NCBI RefSeq assembly: GCF_015140235.1
Contig: NZ_AP023321.1
Location: 1,416,501 to 1,480,500 of the forward strand
DNA from: Solibaculum mannosilyticum
GTDB lineage: Bacteria > Bacillota > Clostridia > Oscillospirales > Acutalibacteraceae
DNA: 64,000 nucleotides
Direction: 5' to 3'
Shown: positions 18,001 through 25,722 of the stretch, piece after piece
Position numbering within the stretch: the first letter of the stretch is position 1
Layout of the letters: each line of letters begins with the position of its first letter
The notes under the pieces: generated by a model
Told to the model about the DNA's origin: nothing
Database searches by the model: none
Seen by the model: the letters and a program-made list of their open reading frames with translations, nothing else
Made by a program: the position numbers and the translations under genes

Positions 18001-19873
18001 ACACAGTGATACCGCTTGGCTGGATCACACCGGTGACAGTGGCGGTGACAGCTTCATCCTTGGAGTTCGTCACCTCGGTTTTAAGGGTCAAATCGGCTTT
18101 GGAAAAGTCCTTATTCTCCACATCCAAATCGGTGATCATCCAGGGGTCCACCACTTGGACGTCCTGACTATAGCTAATGCACACGTCGTTGTAAATGCCG
18201 ATGTTGCGGCCGCGGACCGCCGGCATCCAGTCCCATCCCAGGCTGTTGCCGTAGGTGGGGGCATCCTCGCCGATGCTGCCGTCGTTGCCGAACACGCCTC
18301 CCATGGTACCGGGGCCGTCATCGGTAGTCAATTGAGCAAAGCCTGGATCCCGGTTCTTGTAAATCAGCACGGCCAGATAGTTTTCTCCGCCGTAATTGAC
18401 GTACTCAGTGACGTCAAATTTGGCGCGGGTGAAAGCTCCTTCGATGTTGCCGATACGATGGCCGTTGAAGTACACCTCCGCCTTCCAGTTGATGGCTTCA
18501 AAATTGAGCCATACCCGCTCGCCTTGCCGTTCCTGGGGAATGGTAAAGTGGTTGCGGTACCAGAAGTTGGATTTAAAATAACTGTCGGATACCAGCGTCT
18601 GTTGATCGCCGTAGTTGGGATCGGGCACAGCTCCGGCTTCTAAGTAAGAGGTTAGCACCGTCCCAGGGACAACCGCCGGCAGCCAAGTGCTGTCGTCATA
18701 TCCGGCCTGCGACAGTTTCTCACCCAGGGCATCGGATGCGTCATTTTCATTCTGAGCGTCGGCCTCATCGTTGGCAGCGGCATCCACCTCTGTGGCACGT
18801 TCCAGCTTCCAGTTGCCGCCTGCCAGCACTTGCGTACCATCGTCCTCCGGCTCGGGCATGGAATCCACTTCCCCTTCATAGGAGAAATCGTTGGTTCCGT
18901 AGACCTCCATCTCCCGGACGATATAGGCATCTCCGGAGGATTCCCGGCACAGCAAACGCACATAACGTCCCTGAGCCGGGTCAAAGGTCACTTTCTGCAT
19001 GTCGCTCTGGCCTTCCACATCCTTGGCCACAGTGGTCCAATGTTCAGCGTCGTCGGAAACCTGCACATCAAACTTCGTGGCGTACATGCTGCCCCAGTAT
19101 ACCTTTACATTCTGGATCTGGCTTTCAGCCCCCAGATCCACGTATACCCATTCGTCTTGATTGCCTTCGCTCATCCAAAAGCTGACGAAGTTATTGACGT
19201 TTTCATCATAGTCCGGGAAGGCTTCCTCCCCGTTTTTGTCCAACAGCTTCCAGCCGGCAATGTGAATGCGGTCGGAACCGTTGTTGGCCGTGACGTTGAG
19301 TCGATAATATGTGTACGCCTCGGTCTGATCAGCCATCTCAAAGGTTCTGGTCTCACCGCTGCCGAAGCTCTCCCCGGTACGGGTGTCTAAATCCACAAAA
19401 TGCTCCCCATCGTTGGAGCCTTGGATGATCCAATCTTTTGGGTTGTTTCCCTCACCCTCTACATCGGTAGTCAGGGTATAGCTCTTGATTACTTTCTTCT
19501 GAGAAAAGGGAACCTGGATCTGCGCCCAGGAACTCGTGTGATAAGAAATCCATCGGGTGGAATTGTCATCGTCAAACAGTTCTTTTGGATTGCCATACCG
19601 GGCCTCGTTGTCGTATGGGTTGCTGACCGAATAAGCCATTTTGTCCTCATCAGCAATATCGTGCACAATTCCGTCGGTTACCAGCTGAGCTGTCTGATCA
19701 AAGTTGACGGCGCTGGACTGATACGCTGCCCGCCGAAGCGCCAGGTTACGGACAGTATTTTCTTCTTGCGTTTCCTCTGCACTGATCACAGGGCCTGCCG
19801 CAGTAAACAAAGACATCGTCATCGCCATGGTCAGGAGCAGAGAAACGCCTCGTTTTGCGAAGCGCTTGTTCAC
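15095..19873 (-). CDS. Secreted glycoside hydrolase family 2 enzyme with multiple discoidin/CBM32 modules
   Basis: This 1592-residue secreted protein has a signal peptide (residues 1-31, cleavage near VISA-EE), two N-terminal discoidin-like modules (about 40-330), a GH2 unit (sugar-binding, immunoglobulin-like and TIM-barrel parts, about 350-1100), immunoglobulin-like segments, and two C-terminal CBM32-like modules (about 1325-1592, each with W-EAAYG and RGT-WG motifs). The likely acid/base is E821 (in CGGNEMYP) and the nucleophile E890 (in PVVESMK), an arrangement recalling the exo-beta-glucosaminidase/beta-mannosidase side of GH2. The substrate is probably a host or plant glycan, which is inference. 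There is no sortase motif. It is monocistronic and is related in design to the 2256-residue protein at 53797. Confidence 0.88.
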   Translation of the reverse strand: MNKRFAKRGVSLLLTMAMTMSLFTAAGPVISAEETQEENTVRNLALRRAAYQSSAVNFDQTAQLVTDGIVHDIADEDKMAYSVSNPYDNEARYGNPKELFDDDNSTRWISYHTSSWAQIQVPFSQKKVIKSYTLTTDVEGEGNNPKDWIIQGSNDGEHFVDLDTRTGESFGSGETRTFEMADQTEAYTYYRLNVTANNGSDRIHIAGWKLLDKNGEEAFPDYDENVNNFVSFWMSEGNQDEWVYVDLGAESQIQNVKVYWGSMYATKFDVQVSDDAEHWTTVAKDVEGQSDMQKVTFDPAQGRYVRLLCRESSGDAYIVREMEVYGTNDFSYEGEVDSMPEPEDDGTQVLAGGNWKLERATEVDAAANDEADAQNENDASDALGEKLSQAGYDDSTWLPAVVPGTVLTSYLEAGAVPDPNYGDQQTLVSDSYFKSNFWYRNHFTIPQERQGERVWLNFEAINWKAEVYFNGHRIGNIEGAFTRAKFDVTEYVNYGGENYLAVLIYKNRDPGFAQLTTDDGPGTMGGVFGNDGSIGEDAPTYGNSLGWDWMPAVRGRNIGIYNDVCISYSQDVQVVDPWMITDLDVENKDFSKADLTLKTEVTNSKDEAVTATVTGVIQPSGITVSQEVELASGETKEITFDNIVLEDPELWWPNTYGDQFLYTATVSASVDGIQSDAKDFKFGVREFTYTTEPSDDVDQNGYQNNKNLTIYCNGTRIVCRGGNWGTEDINLDVSDEQYDARMRLHHDANMNMIRNWGGMTNDPAFYEACDKYGILVWDDYMFPGCWLHHPTDEDMFLQNAVDKVKNYRSHPSIVMYCGGNEMYPETQEMADGLLEISNELDGTRYYVPNSAKAPVSGGGPYSAKDPKFYFNNTAVTLRTERGLPNIPVVESMKAMFPEENQWPKNEMWALHDFSDNWNADADGYMDQVKEQYGDYNSLEDFVTSAQMLGYENHKAIFEAAFNANSNGMLLWMSQAAWPTLIWQMYDYYYDVNGGYYGIKTGNQPINFIWNPTNNQMVLYNQTANDETLKAVVEVYDLYGNQLYANSFVKDMPFDSKENLMELTYPSDTSDLKFIKTYVENAQGEVVAEDFYWTNTEEYQDYTSLQELPQVDVSAGVTREADQDGSQVYTVRLENTSDTPAVMLRLKVMNSETGERVLPSFYSDNYFTMMPGEVKEVTIDFKESALEGGQAQIEVEGFNVNHDVLGEETQDYIVDVVSFEKDGVAVGNVSAGSYVASAEVSAVQDVDANVTMAVAVYNDGKLVDVTATPYELNLKAGEKQTIAADSVTVPETEDLSKVTVKAYLLDGDSAAPLKATKEIGYKEIELAKLPVRNMAIGGKATASSGDGPEQAFDGSTQSRWSSDYADDQWIQVELVKETTISSIEMVWEAAYGKEYNVQVSSDGKNWTTIHSVTDGQGGTDKFEFDPISVKFVRVNLIKRGTDWGFSLYEVAVYEDQASAKPNLALYSNVTASDFDENSNTGDFVTPDKVVDGDMSTRWATVQDKDDQWMLIDLKEVKSFSSMDISWEAAYGSQYRIEVSQDGETYTPLAEMTDGKGGLNRFNFDTVEARYVKIIMEKRGTGWGYSIYEVALYE

Positions 19874-19964
19874 AAGAAATCCTCCTTTTTATTTTCTTCA
19901 GTTGGCTCCTTTGTTTGCGGGCAGGCATCTCCGGCGTACGTTGGGCCGTTACCGGTTATTATTT

Positions 19965-19992
19965 ATTATAAAACACGACATTATAAAGTCAA
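19965..19992 (-). promoter_or_regulatory. Promoter of the GH2/CBM32 gene
   Basis: On the minus strand TTGACT (19992-19987), a 16-base spacer and TATAAT (19970-19965), about 90 bases before the start codon. Confidence 0.5.
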
Positions 19993-20113
19993 TTTGTCAA
20001 TCACCAAAAATTCACATAGAGTTTTTGTAAAACAATTCTATAACATAGCGATTATATATCATGTTATTTTTCTATCTTATCCTATTCATGAAATCAACTG
20101 TTACTTTTATCCA

Positions 20114-20827
20114 TTACTTTTCTACTTGTTCCACTTTTTCTCTCAAAGGTTTGTCTCTGAAATAAAAAGATACAAACCCTGCTCCCAGCAGTATACAGCA
20201 GAACAATACCGCCTTCTCCCCTAGGGCGTTGCTCAGAAGCGTCCCTACCAACGCGCCGGCCGCAAAAAATAGAACAATGCCATAATATTTGAGTCCCTTT
20301 GTCCGATCCTCCTTGTTGCCCCGGACTCGATAACGATAAATAGATTCCGTGGCGCTGCGCAGATTACCAGTACACATTATGGTGGATACCACTTGACCGT
20401 CCACTGTTTGAAAGGCCTCCACCTGCATGGCGCATAAAAAGGAAATGACGATATTGGCCAATACATCCCCATCCCCCAGCGGGATAAAGGCCACTCCCAC
20501 CAGTACCAGACATTCGGCTGCCACTATCAGCTGTCTCCAATGGAGAATCCGATATCTTTGAAACCGGCGGCGAATAAATTCCGATGCGATAATTCCTACG
20601 GCAAATGCCCCAATGGGTACCAGATCATAAAGTACCTGGCCTAGATTCCACTGGGCTAGATTGAATCCCAACAATACGATATTCCCAGTTTGAGCGTTTG
20701 CAAATACGCCTCCGCGCAAAATATAAGTATAAGCATCCAGGAATCCGCCCACCGCCGCCAACATGGATCCTAGAAAATAAGATTGGGTCATCCATCGCTT
20801 CTTTTGCCTCTCGATGCTGCTTTTCAT
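20114..20827 (-). CDS. DUF1275 (YoaK-type) membrane protein
   Basis: This 237-residue protein has six hydrophobic segments and the family pattern: GGFLDAYTYILRGGVFANAQTGNIVLLG near the N-terminus and MQVEAFQTVDGQVVSTIMCTGNLRS in the middle. DUF1275 proteins are inner-membrane proteins of unknown function, sometimes proposed as transporters. It is a single gene upstream of, and in the same direction as, the GH2 gene; a promoter lies between them, so they are not an operon. No terminator is evident after it. Confidence 0.88.
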   Translation of the reverse strand: MKSSIERQKKRWMTQSYFLGSMLAAVGGFLDAYTYILRGGVFANAQTGNIVLLGFNLAQWNLGQVLYDLVPIGAFAVGIIASEFIRRRFQRYRILHWRQLIVAAECLVLVGVAFIPLGDGDVLANIVISFLCAMQVEAFQTVDGQVVSTIMCTGNLRSATESIYRYRVRGNKEDRTKGLKYYGIVLFFAAGALVGTLLSNALGEKAVLFCCILLGAGFVSFYFRDKPLREKVEQVEK

Positions 20828-21030
20828 TTTGTCACTCCCCTACCTGTGTCAAATCGGATGGAAGAGTCCTTTTTCGCCATCCTTTCTCTCTCTTCTTATG
20901 GTACACCATTTTGCCCTCCTTTAAAACTAAAATATCACTGATGTCTCAAACTAGTATTTTATTATGACCTTTTTAGACCATTTTTGTATATCAGAGCATA
21001 AAAGGGTAGGAAACATCCTCGTATTATAGT

Positions 21031-21061
21031 ATACTTTAGAGAGAAACTTCTGCTAAAGTAT
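21031..21061. promoter_or_regulatory. Perfect inverted repeat before the DUF4062 gene
   Basis: ATACTTTAG (21031-21039) and CTAAAGTAT (21053-21061) are perfect 9-base arms around 13 bases, 36 bases before the start codon. It could be an operator or an mRNA leader hairpin. Confidence 0.5.
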
Positions 21062-21097
21062 AAAATAGGCACATTCCATTGAAGGGATTGGAGCAAG

Positions 21098-21781
21098 TTG
21101 GACAAACGATATACTGTCTTTATCAGCTCCCCTTTTGAAGATTTGAAAGAGGAACGTCAGAAAGTAATACAAACCCTATTGGAACTGGGATGTATCCCTT
21201 GCGGTATGGAGCTCTTCCCTGCCTCCAATCAGGATCAATGGTCTTTTATTCAAAAAGTCATCGATGACTGTGATTACTACATTCTCATCCTAGGCGGGCG
21301 ATATGGAAGCTGCTGTACCGACGGCATAGGATATACGGAAAAAGAATATCTTTATGCCATCCAAAAAGGGAAACCGTGTCTCGCTTTTCTCCATCAGGAT
21401 CCCTCCGGACTTCCTTCCCGCTGTACAGAACAGACCAAGGCAGGACGTCTGCGTCTCTCGCAATTTCGCCGCAAGGTTGAGGAACATCTATGCCGGTACT
21501 GGACGGACGGCGATCTTTTGGCCGCAGAGGTGGCTAAAAGTATGTCCCAATTGATTCAAGCTTGTCCTGCCCAGGGGTGGATCCGGGCTGGCAGCGATGA
21601 AGGAAACGATCTCCAAACACTCCAGGACCTGCGGGAGGAGAATAGACGATTGCGTCAAAAACTCCATACAGAAACAGTTTCTTTTTCCCAAAAAGGAATC
21701 CAATCTGTTCGTCTTCACCTGGACCTAGAGATCCATGCAGATGGGGAGTATACTACCATCCAATGGCATTCGGAAGAATAA
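21098..21781 (+). CDS. Stand-alone DUF4062 domain protein with C-terminal coiled coil
   Basis: This 227-residue cytoplasmic protein begins with DUF4062 (about 1-95): KRYTVFISSPFEDLKEERQ, then DCDYYILILGGRYGS and GYTEKEYLYAIQKGKPCLAFL. This domain resembles the TIR/SEFIR-like N-terminal module of bacterial NTPases, several of which act in anti-phage defence or signalling. Here there is no NTPase part: a helical middle and a short coiled coil (about 172-192) end the protein. Translation starts at TTG, with GGAG 5 bases before it. It converges on the DUF3825-like gene with a shared terminator. Enzyme activity is not established. Confidence 0.8.
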   Translation: MDKRYTVFISSPFEDLKEERQKVIQTLLELGCIPCGMELFPASNQDQWSFIQKVIDDCDYYILILGGRYGSCCTDGIGYTEKEYLYAIQKGKPCLAFLHQDPSGLPSRCTEQTKAGRLRLSQFRRKVEEHLCRYWTDGDLLAAEVAKSMSQLIQACPAQGWIRAGSDEGNDLQTLQDLREENRRLRQKLHTETVSFSQKGIQSVRLHLDLEIHADGEYTTIQWHSEE

Positions 21782-21818
21782 TTGTTTCCCCTCGCAAAGG
21801 ACGTTCTTTTCTTCTAAT

Positions 21819-21863
21819 TAAAAAGGCTGGCATCTCCCTATTTGGGATTGTACCAGCCTTTTA
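21819..21863. terminator. Bidirectional terminator between DUF4062 and DUF3825-like genes
   Basis: AAAAGGCTGG (21821-21830) pairs with CCAGCCTTTT (21853-21862). An inner stem is possible around CATCTCCCTA/TTTGGGATTG. Confidence 0.8.
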
Positions 21864-21864
21864 T

Positions 21865-23490
21865 TTATTTTGATATATTAGAAGGATGAGGTTCTGGTCT
21901 CGTCTCAGTATCCAGCCAGAAAACATCCGGCTTCGCCAGGAGACGGGCATTATTATAAGCCATATCCAGTGTCAATATCGTAGCGCCCCGGTAATATGGC
22001 GCCCGGCCGGTTTGAACCAGCCGCAACGCCAAAGCACATTCCGGCCTCCCATTTTCCTCCCTCTCCCCTAAATAGATGGGAAGCAAATATTGGATTTCAT
22101 TGGTTTCCATCCAATACTGGGGAATGGCCAGTTTGTAATTGCGTTCAGCCAAAAGCCGCGCCCTTTCAATGGCACTGCTGAAATCACGGGCGATGCGTGC
22201 GCACAGCAATGCCTTTTTGCCTGGGTCGTCCTTGACCTGTTCATACTCCTGTTGGTACTTCGGCAGACGCCCTCGTTCTACTCCGTCCTCGAAGATATGA
22301 GAATCGTTAAGTGAAATGGGCAATTGGGCATTAAACATGACTTCCCGATAATCTGTAAAATACTTGGCGATGGCGGGCACTTTATAAACAGCTCCATCGT
22401 ATACATTGGTGATTTCCACGTCCTGATCGGAGAAAAAACGGGGAGAACCCAACATCACAAAGGTATGTTCCCCGATCACAGGAATATCCACCGTCCACTC
22501 CTCTTTGTTTCCCATAATGATAATCTGACGGAAAAAATGGTTGAGAAGTCCGCTGTTGAAATACAGCTTCCCATTGACTTCATCCACCTTTTTCGGAGTA
22601 TCAGGTGCAGCGCTGCGATCCTCGTAAAGCAGGTGATAAAGTGTATGTTCCAGATAGTTCCGCAGGACGCTATAGGGATAAAGTCCGGGTGTGGACAGAC
22701 TCCACGGTTCATCCATGGTATACTCCGCCAGTTCCTCCAAAAACACGTTCATCACTCGGGCATTCTCAAAATGGAAATACCCGAGACGATAACAATGGGT
22801 GTCCAGGATGCGGTCCAAAAGCGACATCTGGGTACAGATACCCAGCCCGTACCACTTTTGATGGGCGCCTGCCCGACGGTTGACATCCATCACTGCCCAT
22901 AAAGGTTGGCCGTCCATGGTATTGGACGATAAACGAAAATAGGAAAAAGAATTATTGGCTTCAAATACCCCAATGGCATCCTGGCCGGCTGCTTTGCGAT
23001 AGTCCTCATCCAGCTGCCTTTTCCAGTGCTCCTCCGATAGCTCCTCTCCACTGAGGCGATTGAGTACCCGGGCGATGTTCCCAAACCAATCGTCCCTCAT
23101 ATAAGTGTACTGCATAAGACCGGTGTTCTGACTGCCCCACTGGTCTAAAATATCCCTCTCGGTTCCAATGAGAACTCCGCTCCACGACCCTTCTCCCAAT
23201 GCACTGGGCCGGGTAGTACTGAATCCCCCGTAAATAGGGATACCGCTGTCCTGTGTAACATAACCGGTGTTGATGATAAAATAACAGGCATCCCCGTTGG
23301 AAGATAATGTAGGCTGTAAATCCTTATCCCAGCAAGGACAGGCCGTCTCCTTTTGGGCCCACTGCTGGCTGACAAACTGATCTATCTCCTGATAACTGAC
23401 CATATCGCCGCACAAACGTCGGATATCATTTAGATAGGTACTGTTATTGTTAATATAACCAATCGCTCGGAATCCTTGCTTTACCTGCAT
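21865..23490 (-). CDS. DUF3825-like protein of unknown function
   Basis: This 541-residue soluble protein has no signal peptide or membrane helix. The C-terminal two thirds carry LYFNSGLLNHFF, a long acidic-aromatic middle and the ending PQYWMETNEIQYLLPIYL...GATILTLDMAYNNARLLAKPD, which resembles DUF3825, a family sometimes joined to nucleic-acid-binding domains. The N-terminal 270 residues I do not recognise. It has its own extended -10 promoter, divergent from the two-component system, and converges on the DUF4062 gene. No function is claimed. Confidence 0.6.
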   Translation of the reverse strand: MQVKQGFRAIGYINNNSTYLNDIRRLCGDMVSYQEIDQFVSQQWAQKETACPCWDKDLQPTLSSNGDACYFIINTGYVTQDSGIPIYGGFSTTRPSALGEGSWSGVLIGTERDILDQWGSQNTGLMQYTYMRDDWFGNIARVLNRLSGEELSEEHWKRQLDEDYRKAAGQDAIGVFEANNSFSYFRLSSNTMDGQPLWAVMDVNRRAGAHQKWYGLGICTQMSLLDRILDTHCYRLGYFHFENARVMNVFLEELAEYTMDEPWSLSTPGLYPYSVLRNYLEHTLYHLLYEDRSAAPDTPKKVDEVNGKLYFNSGLLNHFFRQIIIMGNKEEWTVDIPVIGEHTFVMLGSPRFFSDQDVEITNVYDGAVYKVPAIAKYFTDYREVMFNAQLPISLNDSHIFEDGVERGRLPKYQQEYEQVKDDPGKKALLCARIARDFSSAIERARLLAERNYKLAIPQYWMETNEIQYLLPIYLGEREENGRPECALALRLVQTGRAPYYRGATILTLDMAYNNARLLAKPDVFWLDTETRPEPHPSNISK

Positions 23491-23559
23491 AATGCGTAGA
23501 GACCTCTCTTTCCAACATATCTACTAAAACCATATAAATACTCAGTTAACAGCATATTC

Positions 23560-23588
23560 ATTATAGCAGTTTCTCCCCTGAAAGTCGA
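23560..23588 (-). promoter_or_regulatory. Promoter of the DUF3825-like gene
   Basis: On the minus strand TCGACT (23588-23583), a 17-base spacer ending in TGC, and TATAAT (23565-23560): an extended -10 promoter. Confidence 0.6.
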
Positions 23589-23642
23589 TGGGTTTGTCTG
23601 GAGAGGGGCATGAAACGAAAATCTATCTTTTGTTATCTTGTG

Positions 23643-23671
23643 TTGAAACCGACATAATTTCAGCCTATACT
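23643..23671 (+). promoter_or_regulatory. Promoter of the two-component system operon
   Basis: TTGAAA (23643-23648), a 17-base spacer and TATACT (23666-23671), about 30 bases before the start codon of the response regulator. Confidence 0.65.
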
Positions 23672-23706
23672 GATAGTATCCCATTCCAGGAAAGGAGGGC
23701 ATTTGC

Positions 23707-24381
23707 TTGAAACTGCTGCTTGCTGAGGATGAAGTTAGTATGTCGGAAGCCCTTGTGGATATTTTAACTTATCACCATTATACGGTAGATCCGGTGTTCA
23801 ACGGTCAGGACGCCCTGGACTATGCCCAAACCGGATCTTATGATGGTATTATCTTGGATATCATGATGCCTTTAAAAGACGGGCTTGAGGTTCTGGATGA
23901 ACTGCGTCAATCGGGTGATAAAACACCCATCTTGATGTTGACGGCAAAGTCGGACATCGAGGACCGTATCCATGGGCTCAATTTGGGCGCCGATGATTAT
24001 CTGCCTAAGCCTTTTGCTATGGGGGAATTCTTGGCCAGGGTCCGAGCCATGCTGCGGCGACGCGAAACCTTTACCCCTGATTTAATGCAACTTGGCAACA
24101 TCACACTCAACCGTAACAACTATGAATTAAGCGGCGGTGGACAATCTTTCCTTCTCTCCAATCTGGAATTTAAACTTATGGAGCTCTTTATGCTCAACAA
24201 AGGCATTTATCTCTCATCTGAGAAAATCTTACAGAAGGTATGGGGTTACGATACCGATGCAGAGGTCGGCGTAGTATGGGTCTATATCTCCTATCTGCGC
24301 AAACGTCTGCTGGCATTGAATTCCAATGTGGAAATTAAAGTCAAACGGAGAATCGGGTATACTCTGGAGGTAAGGCCATGA
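23707..24381 (+). CDS. OmpR/PhoB-family response regulator
   Basis: This 224-residue protein has a receiver domain (1-115; acidic pair E7/D8, phospho-acceptor D51 in IILDIMMPLKDG, conserved Lys in DDYLPKPF) and a C-terminal winged helix (about 128-222) with the usual ILQKVWGYDTDAEVGVVWVYISYLRKRL. It starts at TTG after a strong GGAAAGGAGGG site. It overlaps the next gene, its kinase, by four bases (ATGA). The target genes are unknown; the divergent DUF3825-like gene is one candidate by position. Confidence 0.93.
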   Translation: MKLLLAEDEVSMSEALVDILTYHHYTVDPVFNGQDALDYAQTGSYDGIILDIMMPLKDGLEVLDELRQSGDKTPILMLTAKSDIEDRIHGLNLGADDYLPKPFAMGEFLARVRAMLRRRETFTPDLMQLGNITLNRNNYELSGGGQSFLLSNLEFKLMELFMLNKGIYLSSEKILQKVWGYDTDAEVGVVWVYISYLRKRLLALNSNVEIKVKRRIGYTLEVRP

Positions 24382-25622
24382 TTAAAACCCTCCAGCGCAA
24401 ATTTGTAGTCACCGCCATGATTGCCATTACAGTACTGTTGCTGTTTCTCATCGGGGTGATCAACGTTTTGAACTATATGCAGGTTCATGAGCAGTCATCC
24501 CATACCCTTTCCCTGCTCACCTCCAACGACGGCATGTTCCCCAAGCCCAACAGCGACAGGCCGATGGAACCTCCCAAAAGCTTCTTGACTCCCCCCTTCG
24601 ACGAGGATACCGCCCTCTCTACCCGTTATTTTATCGTCCGCACTGACCCGCAAAATCAGATCCGGTTTGTGGATGTGGAACATATTGCTTCTGTAACGGA
24701 AGACGATGCTGCTGAGTATGCTTCCACTGCTCTTTCCGCCGGTCAGGAGGAAGGAAAGGTGGATCACTTCCAATACCGGATCATCAGCTCCCAAGCCGGA
24801 CCGGGTAAAACATTGGTGTTTCTCGACTGTTCCGATCAATTTTACTCCATCTTCCGCGTGTTGACCATCTCCGCACTGGCAGCCCTTTTATGCTGGGCTC
24901 TGATGCTCCTTTTAGTCCTCCTCTTATCCAAAAAGGCCATCCGTCCAGTGGCTGTCAGCTTGGAAAAACAAAAACAGTTTGTCACCAATGCCGGTCATGA
25001 GATCAAGACCCCTTTGGCCATTATCATGTCCAACACCGACGCCATGGAACTCCATCAGGGGCCTACCAAATGGAGTCACAATATCCGTACCCAAACGGCG
25101 CGTCTCAACGGCTTGATGCAAAATCTTTTGTTGTTGGCCAAAATGGATGAGGCCAGTGTCAAACTAACCTTCGCCGATTTTAATTTAAGCCTTCTCGTCC
25201 AGGAAACGATATCCCCCTATATGGAACCGGCTGCTATGCGTTCTATTACACTGGAATCCATTGTATCTCCAGACATTTGTATCCATTCAAACCGAGATCA
25301 TATGGCTCAGCTTATTTCCATCCTAATGGACAATGCTGTCAAATACACCGATGCCGGCGGGCATATTGTGGTATTCCTCAAGAATGCTGACAAACGGGTT
25401 ACTCTGCGAATCAAAAATACCTGCGATCATCTTCCTGACATCAGTCCTGACCGGTTATTTGATCGTTTCTACCGCGGCGATGCTGCACGTACTCAGAAAA
25501 ACGGTGGATATGGAATTGGATTGTCCATGGCCAAAGCCATTGTAGAGGCATTGGGAGGTTCTATCTCCGCCAAATATGAGGAGGATAACATCATTGCCTT
25601 TACCGTCAAACTGGGAGGATGA
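24378..25622 (+). CDS. Sensor histidine kinase partner of the OmpR-type regulator
   Basis: This 414-residue kinase has two membrane helices (about 10-32 and 158-180) enclosing an extracytoplasmic sensor part of about 125 residues rich in Pro near its start. The HisKA motif is AGHEIKTPLAII with phospho-acceptor H207. The ATPase domain has the N box LMDNAVKYTDAGG and the G box GGYGIGLSMAKAIVEALGG. No HAMP domain is obvious. It is translationally coupled to the regulator gene. The signal sensed is unknown. Confidence 0.92.
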   Translation: MIKTLQRKFVVTAMIAITVLLLFLIGVINVLNYMQVHEQSSHTLSLLTSNDGMFPKPNSDRPMEPPKSFLTPPFDEDTALSTRYFIVRTDPQNQIRFVDVEHIASVTEDDAAEYASTALSAGQEEGKVDHFQYRIISSQAGPGKTLVFLDCSDQFYSIFRVLTISALAALLCWALMLLLVLLLSKKAIRPVAVSLEKQKQFVTNAGHEIKTPLAIIMSNTDAMELHQGPTKWSHNIRTQTARLNGLMQNLLLLAKMDEASVKLTFADFNLSLLVQETISPYMEPAAMRSITLESIVSPDICIHSNRDHMAQLISILMDNAVKYTDAGGHIVVFLKNADKRVTLRIKNTCDHLPDISPDRLFDRFYRGDAARTQKNGGYGIGLSMAKAIVEALGGSISAKYEEDNIIAFTVKLGG

Positions 25623-25644
25623 CGGTAATAGAATCAAAATTGCT

Positions 25645-25689
25645 AAAAACCCCGCTCTGCCTTCGATCAAAAGACAGAACGGGGTTTTT
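25645..25689. terminator. Bidirectional terminator between the kinase and papain-type protease genes
   Basis: AAAAACCCCG pairs with CGGGGTTTTT, with additional pairing of CTCTG with CAGA. It serves both convergent units. Confidence 0.85.
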
Positions 25690-25722
25690 GTATGGTTTAT
25701 GGATTCAAAAAACTTTATTTAC

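Noticed and set aside
21098-21781. Full AVAST-type or NLR-like defence protein
   Set aside because: Only the DUF4062 part is present; there is no NTPase or repeat domain in this or the neighbouring gene.
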